DNA of 64,000 bases, taken from assembly GCF_001426435.1 (NCBI RefSeq), contig NZ_LMER01000001.1, positions 194,751 through 258,750 of the forward strand, given 5' to 3'. Positions 17,844 through 26,096 of this stretch are shown here, one piece after another. How positions within the stretch are numbered: the stretch's first letter is position 1; each line of letters opens with the position of its first letter. A program made the position numbers and the translations under genes. Source of the stretch: Angustibacter sp. Root456. GTDB taxonomy: Bacteria > Actinomycetota > Actinomycetes > Actinomycetales > Angustibacteraceae. The notes below the pieces were generated by a model. It ran no database searches and was not told where the DNA came from. It saw only the letters and a program-made list of their open reading frames with translations.

Positions 17844-18281
17844 ATGACGACCACGCCCGACCCGCTGTTCACCGCCATCGACCACGTCGGCGTCGCCGTC
17901 GCCGACCTCGACGCCGCCATCGCGTTCTACCGCGACAGCCTCGGACTGCAGCTGCAGCACGAGGAGGTCAACGAGGAGCAGGGCGTGCGCGAGGCGATGA
18001 TGGCGGTCGGCGACTCCGGCTCGTGCGTGCAGCTGCTCGCCCCCCTCACACCGGACTCGACCATCGCGAAGTTCCTCGACCGCAACGGCCCCGGGATCCA
18101 GCAGGTCGCCTACCGCGTGGCCGACGTCGCCGCGGTGAGCGCCACGTTGCGCGAGCGCGGGCTGCGGCTGCTGTACGACGAGCCCCGCCGCGGCACGGCG
18201 GGCAGCCGGGTCAACTTCGTGCACCCCAAGGACGCCGGTGGCGTTCTCGTCGAGCTCGTGGAGCCCGCCGCCGCCCACTGA
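17844..18281 (+). CDS. mce: methylmalonyl-CoA/ethylmalonyl-CoA epimerase
   Basis: The 145-residue glyoxalase-fold protein has IDHVGVAVADLDAAIAFY at the start, a central GIQQVAYRVADV and VNFVHPKDAGGVLVELVEP at the end. The metal ligands H, Q, H and E of the family are all present. It interconverts the 2R and 2S forms of methylmalonyl-CoA and in the ethylmalonyl-CoA pathway also acts on ethylmalonyl-CoA, linking Ccr to the B12 mutase. The start at 17844 is supported by a leaderless -10 box. Confidence 0.92.
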   Translation: MTTTPDPLFTAIDHVGVAVADLDAAIAFYRDSLGLQLQHEEVNEEQGVREAMMAVGDSGSCVQLLAPLTPDSTIAKFLDRNGPGIQQVAYRVADVAAVSATLRERGLRLLYDEPRRGTAGSRVNFVHPKDAGGVLVELVEPAAAH

Positions 18282-18287
18282 CTCTCC

Positions 18288-18346
18288 ACTTGTGACGACT
18301 TTCCGACCCTTCCCGCGGCGAGAAGGGTCGCAAGCTCGTCACAAGT
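18288..18346. repeat. long palindromic element (ACTTGTGACG family), copy 1
   Basis: Two 25-base arms (18288-18312 and 18322-18346) match at 22 positions in inverted orientation around a 9-base centre; each outer end reads ACTTGTGACGA. It begins 7 bases after the mce stop codon and could serve as its terminator. A related element lies at 54858-54916. Confidence 0.75.
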
Positions 18347-18402
18347 CGTCGGGGCAGGGCCGTGTCGTCGATCACAACGGGCGTTCTGGGCCTCCCGCTG
18401 GA

Positions 18403-18420
18403 GGTGACTCGTCAGTAACC
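18403..18420. promoter_or_regulatory. imperfect palindrome upstream of ccr, candidate operator
   Basis: GGTGACTCGTCAGTAACC has symmetric outer parts (GGT-N-ACT ... AGT-N-ACC), 6 of 9 base pairs matched, and lies about 75-90 bases before the ccr GTG. A partly similar sequence overlaps the predicted -10 box of the ethylmalonyl-CoA mutase gene. The binding protein is unknown. Confidence 0.4.
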
Positions 18421-18493
18421 TCGGGGCACCTCAGGCACCATCTCGCGACCGAGCCGTGCGCAGCCCGCCCCGGCCAGCCCCTGGAGGACCGCC

Positions 18494-19843
18494 GTGAACG
18501 ACGCCTCGCAGCAGATCCTGGACGCCATCACCGCCGGCGACACCAGCCCCGAGGGCTTCGCCGCCCTCGAGCTGCCCGACCACTACCGCGCCGTCACGGT
18601 GCACAAGGACGACGTCGACATGTTCGACGGCGTGCCGTCCGCGGAGAAGGACCCACGCAAGAGCCTGCACGTCGAGGAGGTTCCGCTGCCCGATCTCGCC
18701 CCCGGCGAGGCGCTGGTGGCCGTGATGGCCTCGGCCATCAACTACAACACCGTGTGGACGTCGATCTTCGAGCCGGTGTCGACGTTCGGGTTCCTCGAGC
18801 GCTACGGCCGCACGTCGCCGCTCGCCAAGCGGCACGACCTGCCGTACCACGTGGTCGGTTCGGACCTCGCGGGCGTCGTCCTGCGCACCGGGGCGGGCGT
18901 GCACAGCTGGAAGCCGGGGGCGGAGGTGGTCGCCCACTGCCTGTCGGTCGAGCTCGAGCACCCCGACGGCCACAACGACACGATGCTCGACCCCGAGCAG
19001 CGCATCTGGGGCTTCGAGACGAACTTCGGCGGCCTCGCGCACCTGGCGATCGTCAAGGCCAACCAGCTCATGCCGAAGCCCGGCCACCTGTCGTGGGAGG
19101 AGGCCGCCTCGCCCGGCCTGGTGAACTCCACCGCCTACCGGCAGCTGATCTCCAAGAACGGCGCCGGCCTCAAGCTCGGCGACACGGTGCTGATCTGGGG
19201 TGCGTCGGGCGGCTTGGGCTCGTACGCCACGCAGATGGCGCTGGCCGCCGGCGCGACGCCGGTGTGCGTCGTGTCGAGCGACGACAAGGCCGACATCTGC
19301 CGCGCGATGGGCGCCGAGCTCGTCATCGACCGGCGCGCCGAGGGCTTCAAGTTCTGGAAGGACGAGACGACCCAGGACCCCAAGGAGTGGCGCCGCTTCG
19401 GTGCGCGCATCCGCGAGCTCACCGGTGGTCGCGACGTCGACATCGTCTTCGAGCACCCCGGTCGAGAGACCTTCGGCGCCAGCGTGTTCGCGGCGCGCAA
19501 GGGCGGCACCATCGTCACCTGCGCGTCGACGTCCGGATACATGCACGAGTACGACAACCGCTATCTGTGGATGAACCTCAAGCGCATCATCGGGTCGCAC
19601 TTCGCGAACTACCGCGAGGCGTGGGAGGCCAACGACCTCATCAACCGCGGGCTCATCCACCCCACCCTGTCGCGCGTGTACTCGCTGGACGACGTCGGTC
19701 AGGCCGCGTACGACGTCCACCAGAACCTCCACCAGGGCAAGGTGGGCGTGCTCTGTCTGGCCCCGGAGGAGGGACTCGGGGTGCGCGACACGGCCAAGCG
19801 CGAGGCGCTGCTGCCGCTCCTCAACCGGTTCCGCGACGTCTGA
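18494..19843 (+). CDS. ccrA: crotonyl-CoA carboxylase/reductase
   Basis: The 449-residue medium-chain reductase is of the Ccr family: [20 protein letters not shown] near residue 78, YHVVGSDLAGVV, the NADPH-binding WGASGGLGSYATQ, and the family-typical C-terminus with FEHPGRETFGASVF and MNLKRIIGSHFANYREA. It converts crotonyl-CoA, CO2 and NADPH to (2S)-ethylmalonyl-CoA, the committing step of the ethylmalonyl-CoA pathway and a source of extender units for polyketides. The GTG is preceded by GGAGG with 6 bases of spacing. A palindromic element and a candidate operator lie upstream. Confidence 0.95.
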   Translation: MNDASQQILDAITAGDTSPEGFAALELPDHYRAVTVHKDDVDMFDGVPSAEKDPRKSLHVEEVPLPDLAPGEALVAVMASAINYNTVWTSIFEPVSTFGFLERYGRTSPLAKRHDLPYHVVGSDLAGVVLRTGAGVHSWKPGAEVVAHCLSVELEHPDGHNDTMLDPEQRIWGFETNFGGLAHLAIVKANQLMPKPGHLSWEEAASPGLVNSTAYRQLISKNGAGLKLGDTVLIWGASGGLGSYATQMALAAGATPVCVVSSDDKADICRAMGAELVIDRRAEGFKFWKDETTQDPKEWRRFGARIRELTGGRDVDIVFEHPGRETFGASVFAARKGGTIVTCASTSGYMHEYDNRYLWMNLKRIIGSHFANYREAWEANDLINRGLIHPTLSRVYSLDDVGQAAYDVHQNLHQGKVGVLCLAPEEGLGVRDTAKREALLPLLNRFRDV

Positions 19844-19873
19844 GCCCCTAGGCTCCACCTCGAGAGGAGCCAC

Positions 19874-21061
19874 ATGGACGACAGCACGACCGAGCCATCC
19901 GGCGTCCGCGAGGACGACCCAGAGCAGGACGACGCGACCGAGCAGCGCGTCGAGGACCGTCGCGAACGACAGCAGGAGGCTGCGGCCGAGGCGGCCGCCT
20001 CTCTCGGGCGTCCTGGGCGTCCCCTGAACCGCCAGTCGCCGTTCTTCGTCGGGTTCGTCGGCGCTATCGGCGTGCTGTTCGCCTGGGGGCTGCTGCACGT
20101 GGTGACGCAGCTGTCGTCGGTGCTGCTGCTCATCGTCGTCGCCCTGTTCTTGGCGCTCGGGCTCGACCCGGTCGTCCAGTGGCTGCAGGCGCGCGGGTTG
20201 CGGCGTGGCTACGCGGCTGCGGTGGTGTTCCTCGGGGTGATCCTGGTGTTCGTCGGGATCATCGCGCTCGTCGTGCCCCCGGTGGTCAACGAGGCCGGTC
20301 AGCTCCTCGACCAGGCACCCGACTTCGTCGACAACCTGCTGAAGAACCACACCCTGCGCGACCTCGACAAGCAGTACGGCCTCATCACGCGCGTGCAGGA
20401 GGAGCTGCGCAAGCGCGCCACCGACCAGTCGCTGTGGACGTCGGTGTTCGGCGGCGTACTCGGTGCCGGCAAGGCCGTGGTGGGCGGACTGTTCAGCGCC
20501 TTCACGGTGCTGGTGCTCACGCTGTACTTCACGGCGTCGTTGCCGACGGTGAAGGCCTCGGTCTACCGCATGGTGCCGCGCAGCCGTCGCCAGCGCGTGA
20601 GCTTCCTGTCCGAGGAGATCAGCCGCCGCGTCGGTGGCTACTTCCTCGGCCAGATCGCGGTGGCGACCCTCAACGGCATCTTCAGCTACATCATGATGAC
20701 CATCGTCGGGATCCCGTACGCAGCCGTGCTCGCCGTGAGCGTCGGCGTCCTCGGCCTCATCCCGATGGTGGGTGCGACGCTCGGCGCGGTGCTGGTGCTG
20801 ATCGTCGCGCTCTTCCAGTCCGGGACGGCGGCGCTCATCGTGGCGGTGTACTACGTGATCTACCAGCAGGTGGAGAACTACGTGCTGTCCCCTCGGATCA
20901 TGCAGCGCACGGTCGCCGTGCCCGGTGCGGTGACGGTGGTGGCGGCGCTCGCCGGTGGCACGCTGCTCGGCATCGTCGGCGCGCTCATGGCGATCCCCGT
21001 GGCCGCCGGCCTGCTGCTGCTGTACCAGGAGGTGCTGCTGCCGCGTCAGCAGCAGACCTGA
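19874..21061 (+). CDS. AI-2E family transporter
   Basis: The 395-residue protein has an acidic N-terminal tail of about 50 residues and then roughly eight membrane helices, with the family features GLDPVVQWLQARGLRRG, a long soluble loop after helix three, a PRSRRQRVSFLSEEISRRVGGYF amphipathic segment and the ENYVLSPRIMQRTVAV motif. AI-2E proteins include exporters of autoinducer-2 and sodium/proton antiporters; the substrate cannot be told. The start has GAGAGGAG at 4 bases spacing. The next gene is convergent, 12 bases away. Confidence 0.9.
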   Translation: MDDSTTEPSGVREDDPEQDDATEQRVEDRRERQQEAAAEAAASLGRPGRPLNRQSPFFVGFVGAIGVLFAWGLLHVVTQLSSVLLLIVVALFLALGLDPVVQWLQARGLRRGYAAAVVFLGVILVFVGIIALVVPPVVNEAGQLLDQAPDFVDNLLKNHTLRDLDKQYGLITRVQEELRKRATDQSLWTSVFGGVLGAGKAVVGGLFSAFTVLVLTLYFTASLPTVKASVYRMVPRSRRQRVSFLSEEISRRVGGYFLGQIAVATLNGIFSYIMMTIVGIPYAAVLAVSVGVLGLIPMVGATLGAVLVLIVALFQSGTAALIVAVYYVIYQQVENYVLSPRIMQRTVAVPGAVTVVAALAGGTLLGIVGALMAIPVAAGLLLLYQEVLLPRQQQT

Positions 21062-21073
21062 CCGCTGCCGGGC

Positions 21074-21841
21074 TCAGTCGGCGTGCAGGGCCGTGCCGAG
21101 GGGGCCGTCCCAGGTGTGCGGGAGCGGCGCCCGACCGGGGGCCACGCGGGAGACGATCTCGTCGAGCGCGCGGCGCACGTACGGCTCCCCCACCCACAGG
21201 TGCTTGCCGCCCTCGACGGCGACGACCTCGGCCTGTGGGATGGCCGCGAACCGCTCCCGCGCCTCGTCGGGACGCAGGTAGTCGTCGAGCTCGGGCACCA
21301 GCGCCACGACCGGCTTGCCCGAGTCGGCCCACCGCTGCAGGTCCTCGGGCGCGGAGTAGCGCAGCGGAGGGCTCAGCAGGATCGCGCCCTCGACCGCAGG
21401 GTCGCAGCCGTGCATGAGCGCGAGGTCGGTGCCGAAGCTCCAGCCGACGAGCCAGGGGCGCGGCAGCTCGCGGAACTCCGCCAGCTCGATGGCCGCCGCG
21501 ACGTCGTAGCGCTCGGCGTCCGCGCCGTCGAACGCGCCCTCGCTGGTGCCGCGCGGGCTCGAGGTGCCGCGGGTGTTGAACCGGAGCACCGCGATGTCCG
21601 CCAGCGCCGGCAACCGGTAGGAGGCCTTGCGGTACACGTGCGAGTCCATGAAGCCGCCGTGGGTCGGCAGCGGGTGGAGCGTGACGAGCGTGGCGACGGG
21701 GTCGTTGTGCTCAGGCAGTGCCAGCTCACCGACGAGGGTGAGCCCGTCGGCGGTGTGCAGCTCGATGTCCTCGCGTCGCGCGGGCAGCACGGTGTTGGCG
21801 CGGATCATGTTCGGGCGGAAGGTGCGCGGGTCGTCGCTCAT
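21074..21841 (-). CDS. alpha/beta hydrolase
   Basis: The 255-residue hydrolase has LVTLHPLPTHGGFMDS (oxyanion region), the nucleophile elbow GWSFGTD, a candidate acid in VPELDDYLRP and the catalytic histidine in EGGKHLWVG. It resembles small dienelactone-hydrolase-like serine esterases of unknown substrate. The start at 21841 is preferred because the longer frame begins in the promoter region of the divergent DUF952 gene. Confidence 0.85.
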   Translation of the reverse strand: MSDDPRTFRPNMIRANTVLPARREDIELHTADGLTLVGELALPEHNDPVATLVTLHPLPTHGGFMDSHVYRKASYRLPALADIAVLRFNTRGTSSPRGTSEGAFDGADAERYDVAAAIELAEFRELPRPWLVGWSFGTDLALMHGCDPAVEGAILLSPPLRYSAPEDLQRWADSGKPVVALVPELDDYLRPDEARERFAAIPQAEVVAVEGGKHLWVGEPYVRRALDEIVSRVAPGRAPLPHTWDGPLGTALHAD

Positions 21842-21883
21842 CGGGTTCAGGGTATCGAGCGGTGAGGGACGTCGCCCCGCGCG

Positions 21884-21889
21884 TACCGT
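21884..21889 (+). promoter_or_regulatory. -10 box (TACCGT), leaderless promoter
   Basis: TACCGT lies 7 bases before the ATG of the DUF952 gene at 21897. Confidence 0.5.
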
Positions 21890-21896
21890 TCGGTGC

Positions 21897-22286
21897 ATGC
21901 GCATCCTGCACGCCGCTCTGCCCGATGACTGGTCGCGGGCGCGACTCGACGGCAGCTACGACGTCTCGACCCGCGGCCGCACGCTCGTCGACGAGGGGTT
22001 CATCCACGCCTCGACGTTGCAGCAGCTGCCCGGGGTGCTCGACCGCTTCTACGCCGACGTCCCCGCCGTGGACGTGCTGGTGATCGACCTCGACCGGCTC
22101 GAACACGAGGGCGCGCAGGTGTTGTGGGAGGACGTGCCGGGAGCGGACGACGGTCCGTACCCCCACGTGTACGGCGTGATCCCCGCGCAGACCGTGGTCG
22201 AGGTCGTGCGCCTCGAGCACTCCCCCGGCGAGCCGTGGGCGGTGCCGCACATCGCCGACGTGGCGGAGGTCGACGCCAGCGACTGA
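21897..22286 (+). CDS. DUF952 family protein
   Basis: The 129-residue protein has the DUF952 signature: ILHAALPDDW at the start, DEGFIHASTLQQLPGVLDRFY and, near the end, PYPHVYGVIPAQTVVEV. Family members are small ADP-ribosyltransferase-fold-like proteins of unknown function. The start is fixed by the leaderless -10 box and by divergence from the hydrolase gene. Confidence 0.82.
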   Translation: MRILHAALPDDWSRARLDGSYDVSTRGRTLVDEGFIHASTLQQLPGVLDRFYADVPAVDVLVIDLDRLEHEGAQVLWEDVPGADDGPYPHVYGVIPAQTVVEVVRLEHSPGEPWAVPHIADVAEVDASD

Positions 22287-22298
22287 GCGGCGTTGGGC

Positions 22299-23072
22299 TC
22301 AGAAGATGACGAGGTGACCGAGCAGACCCGGTGCCGGGGCCCGGCCAGAGAGGGCACGGCAGAACTCGACGGCGTCGAGCTCGATCCGCTCCCCCTCGGC
22401 ACCGACGACGAAGCGGCCGCCGTCCGGCCCGGTCAGCGTGAGGTCCACCGGCTGCCCGTGCCGGCGTGCCCACTCCCGGACGACGTCGGCGACGATCCGG
22501 GCGTTCACCGGGGCGCAGCGATCGAGTCTGCGGCCGGTCGCACGGGCGATGTCGTGGCTGTGCATCCACACGTCGCGCGTGTAGACGACGTCGACGAGGT
22601 GCCCGAGCTGCAGCCGCGGTGGCATGCCGGCCGACGAGCCCGACTGGGCGATGGGGACGCTGACCCGGCGCAGCGGCCGCGGGAGCCGCATGCGGCCGGC
22701 GACCGCTCGCGGGGCGAGCGCCGTCAGCCTGCTCACGCGCTCGGCCGGGGTGAGGCGGCGATGCTCGCTGACCTGCAACGCGTTGACGGCGTCGAGCGGG
22801 TTGTCGGAGTGCTCCTTGCGGTGGCGGCCGCCCCAGGCCTGCTGGCGCAGGTTCTGGCGCAGGGACGCGTTGGCCTCCGCAGCGCCGATCAGGTGCCCCA
22901 CCACGTCCGCGACGGACCAGCCGGGGCAGTCCGTGACCGCCTGCCACTCCTCGGCGTCCAGCGAGCGCAGCAGGGTGAGCAGCTGGTCGTAGGCGGCCAG
23001 CGCGACCGGAGCCGCATCACTGCTCCTGGTGATCGGCGAGATCTGCGAGACGTCGCTCGTGGCCGTGGTCAT
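22299..23072 (-). CDS. maleylpyruvate isomerase-family mycothiol-dependent protein
   Basis: The 257-residue protein has the DinB-like four-helix N-terminal domain with DCPGWSVADVVGHLIGAAE and a metal-ligand pattern including MHSHDIARATGR, followed by a C-terminal SCP2-like domain with GPDGGRFVVG. Proteins of this type use mycothiol or modify small molecules in actinobacteria. The start at 23072 has GGAG 5 bases upstream. It is divergent from a TetR gene, and a perfect 6-3-6 palindrome lies 14-28 bases upstream of the start, so TetR control is likely. Confidence 0.82.
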   Translation of the reverse strand: MTTATSDVSQISPITRSSDAAPVALAAYDQLLTLLRSLDAEEWQAVTDCPGWSVADVVGHLIGAAEANASLRQNLRQQAWGGRHRKEHSDNPLDAVNALQVSEHRRLTPAERVSRLTALAPRAVAGRMRLPRPLRRVSVPIAQSGSSAGMPPRLQLGHLVDVVYTRDVWMHSHDIARATGRRLDRCAPVNARIVADVVREWARRHGQPVDLTLTGPDGGRFVVGAEGERIELDAVEFCRALSGRAPAPGLLGHLVIF

Positions 23073-23085
23073 CCTGGCTCCATTC

Positions 23086-23100
23086 CCTAACAGCGTTAGG
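23086..23100. promoter_or_regulatory. candidate TetR operator
   Basis: CCTAACAGCGTTAGG is a perfect inverted repeat (6-bp arms, 3-bp centre) placed between the divergent mycothiol-enzyme gene and the tetR gene, 14 bases from the first start codon and about 20 bases before the tetR -10 box. Position and form are typical of TetR operators controlling both genes. Confidence 0.7.
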
Positions 23101-23120
23101 CAAGAGTCGCGCCGCGCCGG

Positions 23121-23126
23121 TACCGT
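23121..23126 (+). promoter_or_regulatory. -10 box (TACCGT), leaderless promoter of tetR gene
   Basis: TACCGT lies 7 bases before the GTG at 23134, and this supports that start over the other in-frame GTG at 23125, which overlaps the box. Confidence 0.5.
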
Positions 23127-23133
23127 GTCAAGG

Positions 23134-23787
23134 GTGCAGCCCACCCAGCCCGCCCAGCCCACCCAGCCCGCCCAGCCCGCCCATCCCGCCAAGCCCGCCG
23201 AGCCCGCCGAGCGCTCAGCCCCCACCCGGGACGAGCGGCGCGAGCGCATCCGGCGCGCCATCGTCGACGCTGCCTGGCAGCTCTCTCGCGAGCGCGGCCT
23301 CGCCGGCTGGGGCCTGCGGGATCTCGGGACGCAGGTCGGGATGCGGGCACCGTCGCTGTACGTCTACTTCGCGAGCAAGAACGCGTTGTACGACGAGATG
23401 TACGCCCAGGGCTATCGCGAGCTGCGGGCGGCCTACCAGTCCCTGCTCGTCGAGGACCTGGCCGACGAGGAGCGGCTGCGCGCGGGAGCGCGAGTCTTCT
23501 TCGACTTCGCCGTGGCCGACTCGGCGCGGCTCCAGCTGCTGTTCCTGCCGGTGATCCCGTCGTTCGTCCCGTCACAGGTGTCCTACGCCCTGGCCGGCGA
23601 GGTGCTCACCGAGCTGTCGCGGGCCCTGCAGGCCGTCGGGGTCACCGACCCGGTGGCGCTGGACCTCTGGACGGCGATGCTCACCGGTCTGGCGACGCAA
23701 CAGGTCAGCAACGACCCCGGAGGCCACCGCTGGGCCGACGTCGTCGACCGGGCCGTCGACCTGCTGCTGGCAGGGAGTCGCACCTAG
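23134..23787 (+). CDS. TetR-family transcriptional regulator
   Basis: The 217-residue protein begins with a low-complexity stretch of repeated PAQP/PTQP units (about 25 residues), then the TetR DNA-binding domain: RERIRRAIVDAAWQLSRERG, LRDLGTQVGMRAPSLYVYFASKNALYDEM. The C-terminal ligand domain resembles TetR_C proteins with an FFDFAVADSARLQLLF helix. It probably represses itself and the divergent mycothiol-dependent enzyme through the palindrome between them. The repeated N-terminus could be a slippage-prone tail. Confidence 0.88.
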   Translation: MQPTQPAQPTQPAQPAHPAKPAEPAERSAPTRDERRERIRRAIVDAAWQLSRERGLAGWGLRDLGTQVGMRAPSLYVYFASKNALYDEMYAQGYRELRAAYQSLLVEDLADEERLRAGARVFFDFAVADSARLQLLFLPVIPSFVPSQVSYALAGEVLTELSRALQAVGVTDPVALDLWTAMLTGLATQQVSNDPGGHRWADVVDRAVDLLLAGSRT

Positions 23788-23810
23788 CCGGCCGGGCGCC
23801 GAGCCGGACG

Positions 23811-24113
23811 TCAGCGCCCGGGTCGGCGGCGTTCGCGAGCCGCCCAGCACGGCGTGTGCCAGTGCCGCCGGTCACCCAGCGCGGCGTCGTCGCTGCGCGG
23901 GCCGTCGGCCGGCCACGCCACGACGTGCGGGACGCCGGCCCGCACCTCCTGGTCGCAGCCCGGGCACCGGTAGGACTTGCCCGCCGCCGCGCCGCTCACC
24001 GGCCGGACGAACCACTCGCCGTCCGACGAGACCTGCCGACGCGCCGAGCCCGACAGCGCGCGGCCGAGGTCGAGCTCGACCTGGTCGCGACGCCGTCGGT
24101 TGGCTCGAGGCAC
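23811..24113 (-). CDS. small zinc-ribbon-like protein, hypothetical
   Basis: The 100-residue protein starts at a GTG 3 bases after the stop of the dehydrogenase gene, so it is likely co-translated with it. The middle has YRCPGCDQEVRAGVPHVV and the C-terminal part HWHTPCWAARERR; the CxxC plus HxxxC pattern could bind one zinc. Arg-rich at both ends. Similar small proteins are common in actinobacteria next to this gene, but no function is known. Confidence 0.75.
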   Translation of the reverse strand: MPRANRRRRDQVELDLGRALSGSARRQVSSDGEWFVRPVSGAAAGKSYRCPGCDQEVRAGVPHVVAWPADGPRSDDAALGDRRHWHTPCWAARERRRPGR

Positions 24114-24116
24114 AGC

Positions 24117-25895
24117 TCAAGCGTAGGTGCGGAAGCCGCGGCCGACCTTGCGCCCGAGGTAGCCGGCCGTCACGAGCTGCTCCAGCAACGGCGCCGGCGC
24201 GTACCCGCGCTCGCGGAACTCCAGGTAGAGCTGGCGCTGGATCGCGAGCGAGACGTCGAGCCCCACGACATCGAGCAGCTCGAACGGACCCATCGGGTAC
24301 CCGCAGCCGGTCTTCATCGCGGTGTCGATGTCGTCGGCGCCTGCGTAGTGCGCCTCGAGCATCTTCACGGCGTCGTTGAGGTACGGGAACAGCAACGCGT
24401 TGACGATGAACCCGGCGCGGTCACCGCAGGTGACCGGATGCTTGCCGAGGCGTCGGCAGACGTCGGTGACCGTGGCGACGACGTCGTCGGCGGTGGAGAC
24501 GGTGTGCACGACCTCGACGAGCTTCATGACGGGCGCCGGGTTGAAGAAGTGCATGCCCACCACGTCGCGTGCCCGCTGCGTGGCCGCCGCGCACTCGACC
24601 ACCGGCAGCGACGACGTGGTCGTCGCCAAGATGGCGCCCGGCTTGCAGATCTCGTCGAGGTTCTCGAACAACGCCTGCTTGACGCTGAGCTCCTCGACGA
24701 CCGCCTCGACCACGAGGTCGCACGACGCGAGGTCCTCCAACCGGGTCGAGCCGGTGACCCGGGCGAGCGCGGCCCGACGATCGTCGTCCGACAGCTTGCC
24801 GCGCTGCACGGCCTTCTCCAGGCTCTTGCCGATCGCCGCGGTCACGGCCGCGACCTTCTCGCTGCCCCGGGCCACGAAGACGACGTCGTAGCCGCCCTTG
24901 GCGAAGACCTCGATGATGCCGGTGGCCATCGTGCCCGACCCCACGACACCCACGCGCGACACCGGACGCAGGGCCTCGTGCTCCCCGGCCTCGGCCGCGG
25001 GCGTGAGGCCGTCGTCCACGACCTGGCTCGAGCCGGGCTCGGCGTAGGTGTAGAAGCCGCGACCGCTCTTGCGACCCTTCAGACCCGCGGTGACCATCTG
25101 CTTGATGAGCGGGCTGGGCGCGTGCAGCCGCTCGCGCCCCTGCTTGTACATCGTGTCGAGGATCTCGTAGGCGGTGTCGAGGCCGATCAGGTCCATCAGC
25201 GCGAGCGGGCCCATCGGCAGGCCGCAGCCGAGCTGCATCGCGGCGTCGATGTCCTCGCGCGTGGCGTAGCGCGACTCGTACATCGACACCGCGTGGTTGA
25301 GGTAGCCGAACAGCAGCGCGTTGGCGATGAAGCCCGCCTTGTCGCCGACGACCACCGGCATCTTGCCGAGACGTGCGGCGAGCGCCTTGACGTCCTCGAC
25401 GACGGCGTCCTCGGTGACCACCGTGCGGATCACCTCGACGAAGCGCAGCACGGGTGCAGGGTTGAAGAAGTGCATGCCGACGACGCGCCGAGGGTTGTGC
25501 GTCGACACCGAGATCTCGGTCACCGACAGGCTGGAGGTGTTGGTGGCCAGGATCGTGTCGGGCCGCACGATCGAGTCGAGCTTGCCGAAGATCTCGCGCT
25601 TGAGGTCCAGGTGCTCGGGCACAGCCTCGACCACCAGGTCGCAGTCGGCGAGGTCGTCCAGGCTGCCGGCGAACCGCACGCGGCCGATGAGCTCGGCCTG
25701 CTCCGCCTCGGTGAGCTTGCCGCGGGCCACGGCCCGGGCGGTGGAGTGCTCGAGGTGGGCGCGACCGCGGTCGAGGCCGGCCGCGTCGACCTCGACCGCG
25801 CAGACCCGCAGGCCGTTGCGCGCGAAGACCTCGACGATCCCAGCGCCCATCGTGCCGAGTCCCACCACACCGATCGTGCTCAGCTCACGCGCCAT
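24117..25895 (-). CDS. 3-hydroxyacyl-CoA dehydrogenase, two fused copies
   Basis: The 592-residue protein is a tandem duplication of the 3-hydroxybutyryl-CoA dehydrogenase unit. Copy 1 (about 1-285) has GVVGLGTMGAGI, the active-site GMHFFNPAPVLRFVEV and the C-terminal GLPMGPLALMDLIGLD. Copy 2 (about 310-592) has GVVGSGTMATGI, GMHFFNPAPVMKLVEV and GYPMGPFELLDVVGLD. Both keep the nucleotide site and the catalytic histidine. It oxidises 3-hydroxyacyl-CoA with NAD(P) or runs in reverse to make 3-hydroxybutyryl-CoA. The start at 25895 has GGAGG 10 bases upstream. Tandem proteins of this length are known in actinomycetes. Confidence 0.9.
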   Translation of the reverse strand: MARELSTIGVVGLGTMGAGIVEVFARNGLRVCAVEVDAAGLDRGRAHLEHSTARAVARGKLTEAEQAELIGRVRFAGSLDDLADCDLVVEAVPEHLDLKREIFGKLDSIVRPDTILATNTSSLSVTEISVSTHNPRRVVGMHFFNPAPVLRFVEVIRTVVTEDAVVEDVKALAARLGKMPVVVGDKAGFIANALLFGYLNHAVSMYESRYATREDIDAAMQLGCGLPMGPLALMDLIGLDTAYEILDTMYKQGRERLHAPSPLIKQMVTAGLKGRKSGRGFYTYAEPGSSQVVDDGLTPAAEAGEHEALRPVSRVGVVGSGTMATGIIEVFAKGGYDVVFVARGSEKVAAVTAAIGKSLEKAVQRGKLSDDDRRAALARVTGSTRLEDLASCDLVVEAVVEELSVKQALFENLDEICKPGAILATTTSSLPVVECAAATQRARDVVGMHFFNPAPVMKLVEVVHTVSTADDVVATVTDVCRRLGKHPVTCGDRAGFIVNALLFPYLNDAVKMLEAHYAGADDIDTAMKTGCGYPMGPFELLDVVGLDVSLAIQRQLYLEFRERGYAPAPLLEQLVTAGYLGRKVGRGFRTYA

Positions 25896-25912
25896 CGCGT
25901 CCGTGCCTCCGC

Positions 25913-25963
25913 GTCGTCTGTCCATGTCGTCTGTCCATGTCGTCTTGACGGGTCGTCTTGACG
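25913..25963. repeat. tandem direct repeats in the leader of the dehydrogenase gene
   Basis: GTCGTCTGTCCAT occurs twice in a row (25913-25925, 25926-25938), followed by two copies of a variant GTCGTCTTGACG (25939-25950, 25952-25963). They lie just upstream of the start codon at 25895 on the other strand. They could be leftover slippage repeats or binding sites. Confidence 0.7.
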
Positions 25964-26096
25964 TGCCGTCGTGACGTTCCGTCGCAGTCGTCCGCCTCGT
26001 TCGGCGGCGCTGCCCAGAGCATCCTCGCAGAGCGCGGACCTCACTCCCACACCTCGTGACGTACACCACCCACCTCGCGTGGGCCATGCTGTCCCG

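Noticed and set aside
23856..25961. Long plus-strand frame opposite the dehydrogenase
   Set aside because: Composition is that of a reverse-complement shadow (Val/Asp/Leu/His-rich), and it covers a well-supported gene on the minus strand.
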